From Pseudomonas sp. BCA17 (GTDB taxonomy: Bacteria > Pseudomonadota > Gammaproteobacteria > Pseudomonadales > Pseudomonadaceae): DNA of 64,000 nucleotides. The stretch is taken from positions 930,001 through 994,000 of the forward strand of contig NZ_SGWI01000001.1 of NCBI RefSeq assembly GCF_004519405.1, written 5' to 3'. Every line of letters begins with the position of its first letter. Position 1 is the first letter of the stretch. A program made the translations under genes and the position numbers. The notes under the pieces are model-generated. The model had not been told where the DNA came from and ran no database searches. It saw only the letters and a program-made list of their open reading frames with translations. Positions 1-11,326 of the stretch are shown here, in pieces.

Positions 1-486
1 GGTCTGTCCTGCTGCTACGTGGAAATGACCACCGCCTTCACGGCGCCCCATGACATCGCGCGCTTTGGTGCCGAAGTTATCCGGGCATCGCCGCGCCAGG
101 CGGACTTCATGGTTATCGCCGGTACCTGCTTCATCAAGATGGCCCCGATCATCCAGCGTCTCTACGAGCAGATGCTTGAGCCGAAGTGGGTTATCTCCAT
201 GGGTTCGTGCGCCAACTCCGGTGGCATGTACGACATCTACTCCGTCGTTCAAGGGGTGGACAAGTTCCTGCCCGTGGACGTCTACGTGCCTGGCTGCCCG
301 CCTCGCCCTGAAGCATTTCTGCAAGGCTTGATGCTGTTGCAGGAATCGATTGGCAAGGAGCGTCGTCCACTTTCCTGGGTTGTCGGTGAACAAGGCGTGT
401 ATCGCGCCGAGATGCCGTCACAAAAGGAACAGCGCCGCGAACAGCGTATTCAGGTCACCAACCTGCGCAGCCCCGACGAAGTCTGA
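1..486 (+). CDS. nuoB: NADH-quinone oxidoreductase subunit B (5' truncated by window edge)
   Basis: Subunit of the peripheral arm of respiratory complex I that carries iron-sulfur cluster N2, the last electron carrier before ubiquinone. The frame is open from base 1, so the N-terminus lies outside the window and 161 residues are visible. The adjacent Cys pair (visible residues 4-5, in GLSCCYVEM), the Cys in [10 protein letters not shown] and the Cys in [10 protein letters not shown] are the four expected cluster ligands. nuoCD follows after 72 bp. Identification is certain from the motifs and gene order; nuoA is presumably just upstream. Confidence 0.97.
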   Translation, partial: GLSCCYVEMTTAFTAPHDIARFGAEVIRASPRQADFMVIAGTCFIKMAPIIQRLYEQMLEPKWVISMGSCANSGGMYDIYSVVQGVDKFLPVDVYVPGCPPRPEAFLQGLMLLQESIGKERRPLSWVVGEQGVYRAEMPSQKEQRREQRIQVTNLRSPDEV

Positions 487-558
487 TCCAGCACCGCTTC
501 TTTTATAGAACGAAAACCTGGCTTCATTCTTTACGTTGACCGAAAGCGATAAAAAACC

Positions 559-2343
559 ATGACTACAGGCAGTGCTCGACGCATCCCGCCTTATAAGGCA
601 GACGACCAGGATGTGGTCGTCGAACTCAATAACCGTTTTGGCCCTGACGCCTTCACCGCCCAGGCCACGCGCACCGGTATGCCGGTGCTGTGGGTGGCGC
701 GTGCCAAGCTCGTGGAAGTCCTGACCTTCCTGCGCAACCTGCCCAAGCCATACGTCATGCTCTATGACCTGCATGGCGTGGATGAACGCCTGCGCACCAA
801 GCGCCAGGGATTGCCGAGCGGCGCCGATTTCACCGTGTTCTACCACCTGATGTCGCTGGAACGTAACAGCGATGTGATGATCAAGGTCGCCCTGTCCGAA
901 AACGACCTGAGCCTCCCGACCGTGACCGGTATCTGGCCGAACGCCAACTGGTACGAGCGTGAAGTCTGGGACATGTTCGGCATCGACTTCCCGGGCCACC
1001 CGCACCTGTCGCGCATCATGATGCCGCCGACCTGGGAAGGTCACCCGCTGCGCAAGGACTTCCCTGCCCGCGCCACCGAATTCGACCCGTTCAGCCTCAA
1101 CCTGGCCAAGCAACAGCTTGAAGAAGAGGCTGCCCGCTTCCGTCCGGAAGACTGGGGCATGAAGCGTTCCGGCACCAACGAGGACTATATGTTCCTCAAC
1201 CTCGGTCCGAACCACCCTTCGGCGCACGGTGCCTTCCGTATCATCCTGCAACTGGACGGCGAAGAAATCGTCGACTGCGTGCCGGACATCGGCTATCACC
1301 ACCGTGGTGCCGAGAAGATGGCCGAGCGCCAGTCGTGGCACAGTTTCATCCCGTACACCGACCGTATCGACTACCTCGGCGGCGTGATGAACAACCTGCC
1401 GTACGTGCTCTCGGTCGAGAAGCTGGCCGGTATCAAGGTGCCGGACCGCGTCGACACCATCCGCATCATGATGGCCGAGTTCTTCCGGATCACCAGCCAC
1501 CTGCTGTTCCTGGGTACGTATATCCAGGACGTCGGCGCCATGACCCCGGTGTTCTTCACCTTCACCGACCGTCAACGCGCCTACAAGGTCATCGAAGCCA
1601 TCACCGGTTTCCGCCTGCACCCGGCCTGGTACCGCATCGGTGGTGTTGCCCACGACCTGCCGAACGGCTGGGAGCGCCTGGTCAAGGAGTTCATCGACTG
1701 GATGCCAAAGCGTCTGGACGAATACCAAAAGGCTGCGCTGGACAACAGCATCCTCAAGGGCCGCACCATCGGTGTCGCGCAGTACAACACCAAAGAGGCC
1801 CTGGAATGGGGCGTCACCGGTGCCGGCCTGCGTTCCACCGGCTGCGATTTCGACCTGCGTAAAGCACGCCCGTACTCCGGCTACGAGAACTTCGAATTCG
1901 AAGTACCGCTGGCGGCCAATGGCGATGCCTACGACCGTTGCATCGTGCGCGTCGAAGAAATGCGCCAGAGCCTGAAGATCATCGAGCAGTGCATGCGCAA
2001 CATGCCGGCCGGCCCGTACAAGGCGGACCACCCGCTGACCACGCCACCGCCGAAAGAGCGCACGCTGCAGCACATCGAAACCCTGATCACGCACTTCCTG
2101 CAGGTTTCGTGGGGCCCGGTGATGCCGGCCAACGAGTCCTTCCAGATGATCGAAGCGACCAAGGGTATCAACAGTTATTACCTGACGAGCGATGGCGGCA
2201 CCATGAGCTACCGCACCCGGATTCGCACCCCGAGCTTTGCCCACTTGCAGCAGATCCCTTCGGTGATCAAAGGCGAGATGGTCGCGGACTTGATTGCGTA
2301 CCTGGGTAGTATCGATTTCGTTATGGCCGACGTGGACCGCTAA
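559..2343 (+). CDS. nuoCD: NADH-quinone oxidoreductase subunit C/D (fused)
   Basis: 594 residues, the size of the fused NuoCD of gammaproteobacteria. Residues 1 to about 190 are the NuoC (30 kDa) part. The NuoD (49 kDa) part starts near residue 205 with [14 protein letters not shown] and continues with [13 protein letters not shown], which line the quinone cavity next to cluster N2. It is a peripheral-arm subunit on the cytoplasmic side of the inner membrane. The start has only a weak upstream ribosome-binding sequence. The C and D fusion is typical of Pseudomonas and enterobacteria. Confidence 0.98.
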   Translation: MTTGSARRIPPYKADDQDVVVELNNRFGPDAFTAQATRTGMPVLWVARAKLVEVLTFLRNLPKPYVMLYDLHGVDERLRTKRQGLPSGADFTVFYHLMSLERNSDVMIKVALSENDLSLPTVTGIWPNANWYEREVWDMFGIDFPGHPHLSRIMMPPTWEGHPLRKDFPARATEFDPFSLNLAKQQLEEEAARFRPEDWGMKRSGTNEDYMFLNLGPNHPSAHGAFRIILQLDGEEIVDCVPDIGYHHRGAEKMAERQSWHSFIPYTDRIDYLGGVMNNLPYVLSVEKLAGIKVPDRVDTIRIMMAEFFRITSHLLFLGTYIQDVGAMTPVFFTFTDRQRAYKVIEAITGFRLHPAWYRIGGVAHDLPNGWERLVKEFIDWMPKRLDEYQKAALDNSILKGRTIGVAQYNTKEALEWGVTGAGLRSTGCDFDLRKARPYSGYENFEFEVPLAANGDAYDRCIVRVEEMRQSLKIIEQCMRNMPAGPYKADHPLTTPPPKERTLQHIETLITHFLQVSWGPVMPANESFQMIEATKGINSYYLTSDGGTMSYRTRIRTPSFAHLQQIPSVIKGEMVADLIAYLGSIDFVMADVDR

Positions 2344-2345
2344 GC

Positions 2346-2843
2346 ATGAACAGCACGCTTATCCAGACAGACCGTTTCACCTTGAGTGAAACCGAGCGCT
2401 CGGCCATCGAGCACGAGCTGCATCACTACGAAGACCCGCGCGCGGCGTCGATCGAAGCCTTGAAGATCGTCCAGAAGGAACGCGGCTGGGTGCCGGACGG
2501 CGCACTGTACGCCATCGGCGAAATCCTCGGCATTCCTGCCAGCGACGTCGAAGGCGTGGCCACGTTCTACAGCCAGATCTTCCGCCAGCCGGTGGGCCGC
2601 CACATCATCCGCGTATGCGACAGCATGGTCTGCTACATCGGTGGCCACGAATCCGTGGTCAGCGAGATCCAGAACAAGCTGGGCATCGGCCTGGGCCAGA
2701 CCACTCCGGACGGCCGCTTCACGCTGCTGCCGGTGTGCTGCCTGGGCAACTGCGACAAGGCGCCGGCGTTGATGATCGACGACGACACATTCGGTGACGT
2801 GCAGCCCGCTGGCGTGACCCAATTGCTTGAGGGCTACCCATGA
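2346..2843 (+). CDS. nuoE: NADH-quinone oxidoreductase subunit E
   Basis: 165-residue thioredoxin-fold subunit of the NADH-oxidising module, carrying the 2Fe-2S cluster N1a. The ligands are visible as two Cys pairs: RVCDSMVC (C-x4-C) and VCCLGNC. It starts 2 bases after nuoCD and its stop overlaps the nuoF start by 4 bases, indicating translational coupling with nuoF, its structural partner. Confidence 0.97.
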   Translation: MNSTLIQTDRFTLSETERSAIEHELHHYEDPRAASIEALKIVQKERGWVPDGALYAIGEILGIPASDVEGVATFYSQIFRQPVGRHIIRVCDSMVCYIGGHESVVSEIQNKLGIGLGQTTPDGRFTLLPVCCLGNCDKAPALMIDDDTFGDVQPAGVTQLLEGYP

Positions 2844-4198
2844 CCCTTACATCTTTCGGCCCGGCCAACCTGATCAAGCGTTCGCCCGAGACTCACCCGC
2901 TGACCTGGCGCCTGCGTGACGATGCCGAGCCGGTATGGTTCGACGAGTACCAGGCCAAGAACGGCTACGCCGCCGCGCGCAAAGCCTTCGCCGACATGGC
3001 CCAGGACGATATCGTCCAGACCGTGAAAGACGCCGGCCTCAAAGGCCGCGGCGGTGCAGGCTTCCCCACGGGCGTGAAGTGGGGGCTGATGCCCAAGGAC
3101 GAGTCCATCAACATCCGTTACCTGCTGTGCAACGCGGATGAGATGGAACCGAACACCTGGAAAGACCGCATGCTGATGGAGCAACTGCCCCATCTGCTGA
3201 TCGAGGGCATGCTGATCAGCGCCCGCGCATTGAAAACCTACCGTGGCTACATCTTCCTGCGTGGCGAGTACACCACCGCCGCCAAGCACCTCAACCGTGC
3301 CGTGGAAGAAGCCAAGGCTGCCGGCCTGCTGGGCAAGAACATCCTCGGTTCCGGTTTTGACTTCGAACTGTTCGTGCACACCGGCGCCGGGCGTTATATC
3401 TGCGGTGAAGAAACCGCACTGATCAACTCCCTCGAAGGCCGCCGCGCCAACCCACGCTCCAAGCCGCCCTTCCCTGCCGCCGTTGGCGTGTGGGGCAAGC
3501 CGACTTGCGTGAACAACGTAGAGACCCTGTGCAACGTGCCGGCGATCATCGCCGACGGTGTGGACTGGTACAAATCCCTGGCCCGCGAAGGCAGCGAAGA
3601 CATGGGCACCAAGCTCATGGGCTTCTCCGGCAAGGTCAAGAACCCTGGCCTGTGGGAACTGCCATTTGGCGTGACCGCGCGCGAGCTGTTCGAGGACTAC
3701 GCCGGCGGCATGCGCGACGGCTACACCCTCAAGGCCTGGCAGCCAGGCGGTGCCGGCACCGGCTTCCTGCTGCCCGAGCACCTGGACGCACAGATGTATG
3801 CCGGCGGCATCGGCAAGGTAGGTACCCGGATGGGCACCGGCCTGGCGATGGCGGTGGACAACACCGTGAACATGGTCTCGCTGCTGCGCAACATGGAGCA
3901 GTTCTTTGCCCGTGAATCCTGCGGCTTCTGCACCCCATGCCGCGATGGTCTGCCGTGGAGCGTCAAGCTGCTGATGGCCCTGGAAAAAGGCGAAGGCCGC
4001 GAGGGAGACATCGAGACTCTGCTGGGTCTGGTCGGTTTCCTCGGCCCTGGCAAGACCTTCTGTGCTCACGCACCGGGCGCCGTGGAGCCATTGGGCAGCG
4101 CAATCAAATACTTCCGCCCTGAATTCGAGGCCGGCATCGCGCCAACCCGCGCGGGCGAGCTCACTCAGGTGGTATCACCGACCATGGTCGGCGCGTAA
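2840..4198 (+). CDS. nuoF: NADH-quinone oxidoreductase subunit F
   Basis: 452-residue NADH-binding subunit carrying FMN and 4Fe-4S cluster N3, the entry point of electrons into complex I. The glycine-rich FMN/NADH region [13 protein letters not shown] lies near residue 70, and the cluster ligands are in [12 protein letters not shown] plus TFCAHAPGA near the C-terminus. The ATG overlaps the nuoE stop (ATGA). A 136-bp gap with a stem-loop separates it from nuoG, unlike the tight junctions elsewhere in the operon. Confidence 0.98.
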   Translation: MTLTSFGPANLIKRSPETHPLTWRLRDDAEPVWFDEYQAKNGYAAARKAFADMAQDDIVQTVKDAGLKGRGGAGFPTGVKWGLMPKDESINIRYLLCNADEMEPNTWKDRMLMEQLPHLLIEGMLISARALKTYRGYIFLRGEYTTAAKHLNRAVEEAKAAGLLGKNILGSGFDFELFVHTGAGRYICGEETALINSLEGRRANPRSKPPFPAAVGVWGKPTCVNNVETLCNVPAIIADGVDWYKSLAREGSEDMGTKLMGFSGKVKNPGLWELPFGVTARELFEDYAGGMRDGYTLKAWQPGGAGTGFLLPEHLDAQMYAGGIGKVGTRMGTGLAMAVDNTVNMVSLLRNMEQFFARESCGFCTPCRDGLPWSVKLLMALEKGEGREGDIETLLGLVGFLGPGKTFCAHAPGAVEPLGSAIKYFRPEFEAGIAPTRAGELTQVVSPTMVGA

Positions 4199-4207
4199 CG
4201 CTTCAAA

Positions 4208-4235
4208 GAAGCGAAGGGTCCGTGCCCTTCGCTTT
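4208..4235 (+). promoter_or_regulatory. Intercistronic stem-loop between nuoF and nuoG
   Basis: GCGAAGGG (4211-4218) and CCCTTCGC (4225-4232) form an 8-bp perfect stem extended by two A-T pairs, with a 6-base loop, 10 bases after the nuoF stop. The 3' side is followed by TTTCTC, too poor in T for a convincing terminator. It may protect or process the mRNA or partially attenuate it. The effect is inferred; the inverted repeat is seen directly. Confidence 0.5.
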
Positions 4236-4334
4236 CTCATGTGCTGACGCCTTGATGGCTGTGTAGATGCACATGAATAACAAGATTCCATTAGCCACGC
4301 CCGCTGACAACGGGCCAACGAAGAACTTTGAACC

Positions 4335-7049
4335 ATGGCCACTATCCACGTAGACGGCAAAGCGCTCGAAGTCGATGGGGCGGACAACCTGTTACAGGCC
4401 TGTCTGTCACTCGGTCTCGATATCCCGTATTTCTGCTGGCACCCCGCACTTGGTAGCGTCGGTGCCTGTCGCCAGTGTGCGGTCAAGCAGTACACCGACG
4501 AAAACGACACCCGTGGTCGTATCGTCATGTCCTGCATGACCCCAGCCACCGACAACACCTGGATCTCCATCGACGATGAAGAATCCAAGGCGTTCCGCGC
4601 CAGCGTCGTCGAATGGCTGATGACCAACCACCCCCACGACTGCCCGGTCTGTGAGGAAGGCGGTCACTGCCACCTGCAAGACATGACGGTGATGACCGGC
4701 CACAACGAGCGCCGCTATCGCTTCACCAAGCGTACCCACCAGAACCAGGACCTCGGTCCGTTCATTTCCCACGAAATGAACCGCTGCATCGCCTGCTACC
4801 GCTGCGTGCGCTTCTATAAAGACTACGCCGGCGGCACCGACCTGGGCGTATTCGGCGCCCACGACAACGTGTACTTCGGTCGCGTTGAAGACGGCGTGCT
4901 CGAGAGCGAATTCTCCGGCAACCTCACCGAGGTCTGCCCGACCGGTGTGTTCACCGACAAGACCCACTCCGAGCGCTACAACCGTAAGTGGGACATGCAG
5001 TTCGCACCGAGCATCTGCCATGGCTGCTCCAGCGGTTGCAACATCTCCCCGGGCGAGCGCTACGGCGAACTGCGTCGCATCGAAAACCGCTTCAACGGTT
5101 CGGTCAACCAGTACTTCCTGTGCGACCGTGGCCGTTTCGGCTACGGCTACGTCAACCGCGAAGACCGTCCGCGCCAGCCACTGTTGGCCGGCGGCGCCAA
5201 GCTGAGCCTGGACGAGGCGCTGGATAAAGCCGCCGACCTGCTGCGCGGTCGCAACATCGTCGGTATCGGTTCGCCCCGCGCCAGCCTCGAAAGCAACTAC
5301 GCGTTGCGCGAGCTGGTCGGCGCCGAGCACTTCTACTCCGGTATCGAAGCCGGTGAACTGGAGCGCATCCGTCTGGTCCTGCAGGTGCTGAACGACAGCC
5401 CGCTGCCGGTGCCGAACATGCGCGACATCGAAGACCACGACGCGATTTTCGTCCTCGGTGAAGACCTGACCCAGACTGCTGCGCGTATCGCGCTGTCCCT
5501 GCGCCAGTCGGTCAAGGGCAAGGCCGAAGCAATGGCCGACGCCATGCGCGTGCAGCCTTGGCTCGACGCCGCGGTGAAAAATATCGGCCAGCACGCGCTG
5601 AACCCGCTGTTTATCGCCAGCCTGGCTGAAACCAAGCTCGACGACATCGCCGAAGAATGCGTCCACGCAGCACCGGACGACCTGGCCCGCATCGGTTTTG
5701 CCGTGGCTCACGCCCTGGATGCCAGCGCGCCTGCCGTCGAAGGCCTGGACAGCGAAGCCGTCGAATTGGCTCAGCGTATCGCCGACGCCCTGCTGGCGGC
5801 CAAGCGCCCATTGATCATTGCCGGTACCTCACTGGGTTCCAAGGCACTGATCGAAGCCGCCGCCAACATTGCCAAGGCCCTGAAGCTGCGTGACAAGAAC
5901 GGCTCCATCAGCCTGGTCGTGCCGGAAGCCAACAGCCTTGGCCTGGCCATGCTCGGTGGCGAGTCCGTGGACGCCGGTCTGCAGGCTGTCATCGACGGCA
6001 ACGCCGATGCCATCGTGGTGCTGGAGAACGACCTGTTCACCCGCACCGATGCCGCCAAGGTTGAAGCTGCGCTGAATGCGGCAAAAGTGCTGATCGTTGC
6101 CGACCACCAGAAGACCGCTACCAGCGACCGTGCCGACCTGGTGCTGCCGGCCGCCACGTTCGCCGAAGGCGACGGTACCCTGGTCAGCCAGGAAGGCCGC
6201 GCCCAGCGCTTCTTCCAGGTGTTCGATCCAAAGTACATGGACGCCAGCATCCTGGTTCACGAAGGCTGGCGCTGGCTGCATGCCCTGCGCGCCACCTTGC
6301 TGAACCAGCCGATCGACTGGACCCAGCTCGATCACGTCACCGCCGCGACCGCCGCGAGCGCGCCGCAGCTGGCACGTATCGTCGACGCTGCGCCGTCCGC
6401 CGCGTTCCGCATCAAGGGCTTGAAACTGGCTCGCGAACCGCTGCGTTACTCCGGTCGTACCGCCATGCGCGCCAACATCAGCGTGCACGAACCGCGTACC
6501 CCGCAAGACCCGGACACCGCGTTCAACTTCTCCATGGAAGGTTACTCGGGCTCTGCCGAGCCACGTCAGCAAGTGCCGTTCGCCTGGTCTCCGGGCTGGA
6601 ACTCGCCGCAGGCCTGGAACAAGTTCCAGGATGAAGTCGGTGGGCATATCCGCGCCGGCGACCCGGGCACCCGCCTGATCGAAAGCGCAGGTGATTCGCT
6701 GAACTGGTTCACTGCGGTACCGCGCCCGTTCAACCCGGCCCAGGGCACCTGGCAGGTTGTACCGTTCTTCCACCTGTTCGGCAGCGAAGAGAACTCTTCC
6801 AAAGCCGCTCCGGTTCAAGAGCGCATTCCAGCCGCCTACGTATCCGTGGCCAAGTCCGAAGCCGATCGCCTGGGCGTCAACGACGGTGCCCTGCTCAGCC
6901 TGAACGTGGCCGGCCAGACCCTACGTCTGCCGCTGCGCATCAATGATGAGTTGGGTGCTGGCCTGGTTGCACTGCCAAAAGGTCTCGCCGGCATTCCAGC
7001 GGCAATCTTTGGCAAAACCGTTGATGGTCTGCAGGAGGCAGCGCAATGA
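4335..7049 (+). CDS. nuoG: NADH-quinone oxidoreductase subunit G
   Basis: 904 residues, the usual length for NuoG. An N-terminal 2Fe-2S ferredoxin domain (GSVGACRQC) is followed by a His-Cys type 4Fe-4S site ([14 protein letters not shown]), a second 4Fe-4S site (CIACYRC with CPTGVF) and a third set (CHGCSSGC) near residues 230-235, then a molybdopterin-oxidoreductase-like domain without catalytic role. It carries electrons from NuoF towards NuoI. Its stop overlaps the nuoH start (ATGA). Confidence 0.97.
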   Translation: MATIHVDGKALEVDGADNLLQACLSLGLDIPYFCWHPALGSVGACRQCAVKQYTDENDTRGRIVMSCMTPATDNTWISIDDEESKAFRASVVEWLMTNHPHDCPVCEEGGHCHLQDMTVMTGHNERRYRFTKRTHQNQDLGPFISHEMNRCIACYRCVRFYKDYAGGTDLGVFGAHDNVYFGRVEDGVLESEFSGNLTEVCPTGVFTDKTHSERYNRKWDMQFAPSICHGCSSGCNISPGERYGELRRIENRFNGSVNQYFLCDRGRFGYGYVNREDRPRQPLLAGGAKLSLDEALDKAADLLRGRNIVGIGSPRASLESNYALRELVGAEHFYSGIEAGELERIRLVLQVLNDSPLPVPNMRDIEDHDAIFVLGEDLTQTAARIALSLRQSVKGKAEAMADAMRVQPWLDAAVKNIGQHALNPLFIASLAETKLDDIAEECVHAAPDDLARIGFAVAHALDASAPAVEGLDSEAVELAQRIADALLAAKRPLIIAGTSLGSKALIEAAANIAKALKLRDKNGSISLVVPEANSLGLAMLGGESVDAGLQAVIDGNADAIVVLENDLFTRTDAAKVEAALNAAKVLIVADHQKTATSDRADLVLPAATFAEGDGTLVSQEGRAQRFFQVFDPKYMDASILVHEGWRWLHALRATLLNQPIDWTQLDHVTAATAASAPQLARIVDAAPSAAFRIKGLKLAREPLRYSGRTAMRANISVHEPRTPQDPDTAFNFSMEGYSGSAEPRQQVPFAWSPGWNSPQAWNKFQDEVGGHIRAGDPGTRLIESAGDSLNWFTAVPRPFNPAQGTWQVVPFFHLFGSEENSSKAAPVQERIPAAYVSVAKSEADRLGVNDGALLSLNVAGQTLRLPLRINDELGAGLVALPKGLAGIPAAIFGKTVDGLQEAAQ

Positions 7050-8053
7050 CTTGGTTCACTCCTGAAGTGATCGATGTGATCATCGCGGTCGTCAAGGCCA
7101 TCGTAATCCTGTTGGCCGTGGTCGTGGCGGGCGCCCTGCTCAGCTTCGTCGAACGTCGCCTGCTGGGCTGGTGGCAAGACCGTTACGGTCCGAACCGCGT
7201 TGGCCCGTTCGGCATGTTCCAGATCGCTGCCGACATGCTGAAAATGTTCTTCAAGGAAGACTGGACCCCGCCGTTTGCCGACAAGGTGATTTTCACCCTG
7301 GCACCGGTCGTGGCCATGAGCGCCTTGCTGATCGCCTTCGCGATCATCCCGATCACCCCGACCTGGGGCGTGGCGGACCTGAACATCGGCTTGCTGTTCT
7401 TCTTCGCCATGGCCGGCCTGTCGGTCTACGCGGTGCTGTTCGCCGGTTGGTCGAGCAACAACAAGTTCGCCCTGCTGGGCAGCCTGCGGGCTTCGGCCCA
7501 GACCGTGTCCTACGAAGTGTTCATGGGCCTCGCGCTGATGGGCATCGTGGTGCAGGTCGGCTCGTTCAACATGCGTGACATCGTCGAGTACCAGGCGCAG
7601 AACCTGTGGTTCATCATTCCGCAGTTCTTCGGCTTCTGTACCTTCTTCATCGCCGGCGTTGCCGTGACTCACCGTCACCCATTCGACCAGCCGGAAGCGG
7701 AACAGGAACTGGCCGACGGTTACCACATTGAATACGCCGGCATGAAATGGGGCATGTTCTTCGTTGGCGAGTACATCGGCATCATCTTGATCTCGGCCCT
7801 GCTGGTCACGCTGTTCTTCGGCGGCTGGCACGGTCCTTTCAACATCCTGCCGCAACTGGCGTTCTTCTGGTTTTTCTTGAAGACGGCGTTCTTCATCATG
7901 TTGTTCATCCTGCTGCGCGCTTCCATTCCGCGTCCACGCTATGACCAGGTGATGGATTTCAGCTGGCGCTTCTGCCTGCCGCTGACCCTGATCAATTTGC
8001 TGGTGACGGCTGCCGTTGTGTTGTTGAACACGCCAGCCGGCGCGGTTCAGTGA
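7046..8053 (+). CDS. nuoH: NADH-quinone oxidoreductase subunit H
   Basis: 335-residue membrane subunit linking the peripheral and membrane arms and forming part of the quinone chamber. About eight hydrophobic helices are visible. The conserved loop [20 protein letters not shown] lies near residues 37-56 and the acidic stretch [18 protein letters not shown] is the known proton/quinone-coupling loop. It overlaps nuoG by 4 bases. Confidence 0.97.
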   Translation: MTWFTPEVIDVIIAVVKAIVILLAVVVAGALLSFVERRLLGWWQDRYGPNRVGPFGMFQIAADMLKMFFKEDWTPPFADKVIFTLAPVVAMSALLIAFAIIPITPTWGVADLNIGLLFFFAMAGLSVYAVLFAGWSSNNKFALLGSLRASAQTVSYEVFMGLALMGIVVQVGSFNMRDIVEYQAQNLWFIIPQFFGFCTFFIAGVAVTHRHPFDQPEAEQELADGYHIEYAGMKWGMFFVGEYIGIILISALLVTLFFGGWHGPFNILPQLAFFWFFLKTAFFIMLFILLRASIPRPRYDQVMDFSWRFCLPLTLINLLVTAAVVLLNTPAGAVQ

Positions 8054-8064
8054 GGATTTGACCC

Positions 8065-8613
8065 ATGTTCAAATATATTGGCGACATCGTTAAGGGTACC
8101 GGTACCCAGTTGCGAAGCCTGGTGATGGTGTTCGGTCACGGCTTTCGCAAGCGCGACACCCTGCAATACCCGGAAGAGGCGGTGTACCTGCCGCCACGCT
8201 ATCGCGGCCGCATCGTACTGACCCGCGACCCCGACGGCGAAGAGCGTTGCGTAGCCTGCAACCTGTGCGCCGTGGCGTGCCCGGTGGGTTGCATCTCCCT
8301 GCAGAAAGCTGAAACCGAAGACGGTCGCTGGTACCCGGACTTCTTCCGCATCAACTTCTCGCGTTGCATTTTCTGCGGCCTCTGCGAGGAAGCTTGCCCG
8401 ACCACCGCGATCCAGCTCACACCGGATTTCGAGATGGCCGAGTTCAAACGTCAGGACCTGGTGTACGAGAAAGAAGATCTGTTGATCTCCGGTCCCGGTA
8501 AAAACCCTGATTACAACTTCTATCGTGTTGCAGGTATGGCCGTTGCCGGTAAGCCGAAAGGCGCCGCCCAAAACGAAGCCGAGCCGATCAACGTGAAGAG
8601 CTTGCTGCCTTAA
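8065..8613 (+). CDS. nuoI: NADH-quinone oxidoreductase subunit I
   Basis: 182-residue ferredoxin-like subunit with two 4Fe-4S clusters (N6a and N6b) that pass electrons to NuoB. Both signatures are present: [15 protein letters not shown] and [15 protein letters not shown]. It lies 11 bases after nuoH and 9 bases before nuoJ, preceded by a GAGGA ribosome-binding site. Confidence 0.97.
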   Translation: MFKYIGDIVKGTGTQLRSLVMVFGHGFRKRDTLQYPEEAVYLPPRYRGRIVLTRDPDGEERCVACNLCAVACPVGCISLQKAETEDGRWYPDFFRINFSRCIFCGLCEEACPTTAIQLTPDFEMAEFKRQDLVYEKEDLLISGPGKNPDYNFYRVAGMAVAGKPKGAAQNEAEPINVKSLLP

Positions 8614-8622
8614 GGAAGAAAG

Positions 8623-9126
8623 ATGGAATTCGCTTTCTATTTCGCATCGGGTATCGCGGTTGTGTCCACGCTTCGCGTGATCACCAACACCAACCCTGTG
8701 CACGCCCTGCTCTACCTGATCATTTCGCTGATCGCCGTGGCCATGACCTTCTTCAGCCTCGGCGCACCGTTCGCCGGTGTCCTGGAAGTGATTGCCTACG
8801 CCGGTGCCATCATGGTGCTGTTCGTGTTTGTGGTGATGATGCTCAACCTGGGGCCGGCTTCGGTCGCCCAGGAGCGCGTCTGGCTCAAACCCGGCATCTG
8901 GCTCGGCCCGGTCATCCTCGCCGCCCTGCTGCTGGGTGAACTGCTGTATGTGCTGTTCGCTCACCAGAGCGGCCAGGCCATCGGCCACACCACCGTGGAT
9001 GCAAAAGCCGTGGGCGTCAGCCTGTTCGGCCCGTACCTGCTGGTGGTCGAACTGGCGTCGATGCTGCTGCTCGCCGCAGCCGTCACCGCCTACCACTTGG
9101 GCCGCAACGAAGCCAAGGAGCAATGA
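8623..9126 (+). CDS. nuoJ: NADH-quinone oxidoreductase subunit J
   Basis: 167-residue hydrophobic membrane-arm subunit with about five transmembrane helices; the conserved helix around [20 protein letters not shown] contains the pi-bulge implicated in proton transfer. A GGAAGAAAG ribosome-binding sequence precedes the ATG. The stop codon lies against the first in-frame ATG of nuoK. Confidence 0.96.
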   Translation: MEFAFYFASGIAVVSTLRVITNTNPVHALLYLIISLIAVAMTFFSLGAPFAGVLEVIAYAGAIMVLFVFVVMMLNLGPASVAQERVWLKPGIWLGPVILAALLLGELLYVLFAHQSGQAIGHTTVDAKAVGVSLFGPYLLVVELASMLLLAAAVTAYHLGRNEAKEQ

Positions 9127-9128
9127 CG

Positions 9129-9437
9129 ATGCCTGCTATCCCCTTGGAGCATGGTCTGGCGGTCGCCGGCATCCTGTTCTGCCTTGGCCTGGTCGGCCTG
9201 ATGGTCCGCCGTAACATTCTGTTCGTGTTGATGAGCCTGGAAATCATGATGAACGCCGCGGCACTGGCCTTCATCGTCGCGGGTGCACGTTGGGGCCAGC
9301 CGGATGGACAAGTCATGTTCATCCTGGTGATCAGCCTGGCAGCCGCCGAGGCCAGTATCGGCCTGGCGATCCTGCTGCAACTGTATCGTCGCTTCCACAC
9401 GCTTGATATCGACGCTGCCAGTGAGATGCGCGGATGA
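9129..9437 (+). CDS. nuoK: NADH-quinone oxidoreductase subunit K
   Basis: 102-residue, three-helix membrane subunit resembling MrpC-type antiporter subunits. Two ATGs are possible: 9123, which overlaps the nuoJ stop, and 9129. I chose 9129 because the protein then begins MPAIPLEHG, matching the usual family N-terminus; 9123 would add only Met-Thr. The conserved Glu residues in SLEIMMN and AAAEASIG, needed for proton transfer, are present. It overlaps the nuoL start by 4 bases. Confidence 0.95.
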   Translation: MPAIPLEHGLAVAGILFCLGLVGLMVRRNILFVLMSLEIMMNAAALAFIVAGARWGQPDGQVMFILVISLAAAEASIGLAILLQLYRRFHTLDIDAASEMRG

Positions 9438-11287
9438 ACATGATCTTTCTGACTTTCGTATTCCCCCTGATCGGTTTCCTGCTGCTGTCGTTCTCCCGTG
9501 GACGCTGGTCGGAAAACCTCTCGGCCCTGGTGGGCGTGGGGTCCATTGGCCTGTCGGCAATCGTTGCCGCCTACGTCATCTGGCAATTCAACGTGGCCCC
9601 GCCGGAAGGCGGTCACTACACCCTGGTGCTGTGGCAGTGGATGTCGGTGGAAGGCTTCAAGCCCAACTTCGCCCTCTATGTCGACGGCCTGTCGATCACC
9701 ATGCTCGGCGTGGTGGTGGGCGTGGGCTTCCTGATCCACCTGTTCGCATCCTGGTACATGCGCGGTGAAGCGGGCTACTCGCGCTTCTTCTCGTACACCA
9801 ACCTGTTTATCGCCAGCATGCTGTTCCTGGTGCTGGGCGATAACCTGTTGTTCCTGTACTTCGGCTGGGAAGGCGTGGGCCTGTGCTCGTACCTGTTGAT
9901 CGGTTTCTACTACAGCAACCGCAACAACGGTAACGCGGCACTCAAGGCCTTTATCGTCACCCGTATCGGCGACGTGTTCATGGCCATCGGCCTGTTCATC
10001 CTGTTCCAACAGGTGGGCACGCTGAACATCCAGGAACTGCTGGTGCTGGCACCGCAGAAATTCCAGGTCGGCGACTTCTGGATCACCCTGGCGACCCTGA
10101 TGCTGCTGGGCGGTGCCGTGGGTAAATCCGCGCAACTGCCGCTGCAGACCTGGTTGGCGGATGCGATGGCCGGCCCTACCCCGGTTTCGGCACTGATCCA
10201 CGCCGCCACCATGGTAACCGCCGGTGTCTACCTGATTGCCCGTACCCACGGCCTGTTCACCCTGGCACCGGAAATCCTGCACCTTGTGGGCCTGGTCGGC
10301 GGCGTGACCCTGGTGCTGGCCGGCTTCGCCGCGCTGGTGCAGACCGACATCAAGCGTATCCTCGCCTACTCGACCATGAGCCAGATCGGCTACATGTTCC
10401 TGGCCCTGGGCGTGGGCGCCTGGGACGCGGCGATCTTCCACCTGATGACCCACGCCTTCTTCAAGGCCCTGCTGTTCCTCGCTTCCGGTGCGGTGATCGT
10501 CGCCTGCCACCACGAGCAGAACATCTTCAAGATGGGCGGCCTCTGGAAGAAACTGCCGCTGGCGTACGCCAGCTTCATCGTCGGTGGCGCCGCCCTGGCC
10601 GCCCTGCCGTTGGTGACCGCCGGTTTCTACTCGAAGGACGAAATCCTCTGGGAAGCCTTTGCCAGCGGTAACCAGAACCTGCTGTACGCAGGCCTGGTAG
10701 GTGCGTTCATGACCTCGCTGTACACCTTCCGCCTGATCTTCATCACCTTCCACGGTGAAGCCAAGACCGAAGCCCATGCAGGCCACGGTATCTCGCACTG
10801 GTTGCCATTGTCGGTACTGATCGTGCTGTCGACCTTCGTCGGCGCCATGATCACTCCACCACTGCACGGCGTACTGCCACAAAGCGTCGGGCATGCCGGC
10901 GGCGAAGCCCAGCACAGCCTGGAAATCGTCTCGGGTGCCATCGCCATTGCCGGTATCCTGCTGGCGGCCCTGCTGTTCCTCGGCAAGCGTCGCTTCGTCA
11001 CTGCCGTTGCCAACAGTGGCATCGGTCGCTTCCTCTCGGCCTGGTGGTTCGCTGCCTGGGGCTTCGACTGGATCTACGACAAACTGTTCGTCAAGCCTTA
11101 CCTTGCGATCAGCCATGTACTGCGCAAAGACCCGCTCGACCAGACCATTGGTTTGATCCCGCGCGCCGCCAAGGCCGGTCACACCGCCCTGAGCCGCAGC
11201 GAGACTGGCCAATTGCGTTGGTATGCAGCTTCCATGGCGGCCGGCGCCGTGTTGGTGATCGGCGCCATCGTTGTGGTAGCGGTCTGA
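9434..11287 (+). CDS. nuoL: NADH-quinone oxidoreductase subunit L
   Basis: 617-residue antiporter-like subunit at the distal end of the membrane arm, with about 16 helices including the long C-terminal lateral helix that braces NuoM and NuoN. The proton-channel regions [15 protein letters not shown] and [20 protein letters not shown] are present. The ATG overlaps the nuoK stop. Confidence 0.97.
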   Translation: MNMIFLTFVFPLIGFLLLSFSRGRWSENLSALVGVGSIGLSAIVAAYVIWQFNVAPPEGGHYTLVLWQWMSVEGFKPNFALYVDGLSITMLGVVVGVGFLIHLFASWYMRGEAGYSRFFSYTNLFIASMLFLVLGDNLLFLYFGWEGVGLCSYLLIGFYYSNRNNGNAALKAFIVTRIGDVFMAIGLFILFQQVGTLNIQELLVLAPQKFQVGDFWITLATLMLLGGAVGKSAQLPLQTWLADAMAGPTPVSALIHAATMVTAGVYLIARTHGLFTLAPEILHLVGLVGGVTLVLAGFAALVQTDIKRILAYSTMSQIGYMFLALGVGAWDAAIFHLMTHAFFKALLFLASGAVIVACHHEQNIFKMGGLWKKLPLAYASFIVGGAALAALPLVTAGFYSKDEILWEAFASGNQNLLYAGLVGAFMTSLYTFRLIFITFHGEAKTEAHAGHGISHWLPLSVLIVLSTFVGAMITPPLHGVLPQSVGHAGGEAQHSLEIVSGAIAIAGILLAALLFLGKRRFVTAVANSGIGRFLSAWWFAAWGFDWIYDKLFVKPYLAISHVLRKDPLDQTIGLIPRAAKAGHTALSRSETGQLRWYAASMAAGAVLVIGAIVVVAV

Positions 11288-11326
11288 TATGAACTTTGCG
11301 AACTTGCGAAAGGAAACGAGCCCGTC

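Noticed and set aside
418..2244. 608-codon open frame antisense to nuoCD
   Set aside because: It mirrors nuoCD codon structure in GC-rich DNA, has no family likeness and lies wholly opposite a certain gene.
9083..11212. 709-codon open frame antisense to nuoL
   Set aside because: Low-complexity, Gln/His/Gly-rich translation typical of the reverse of hydrophobic membrane-protein genes; no domain.
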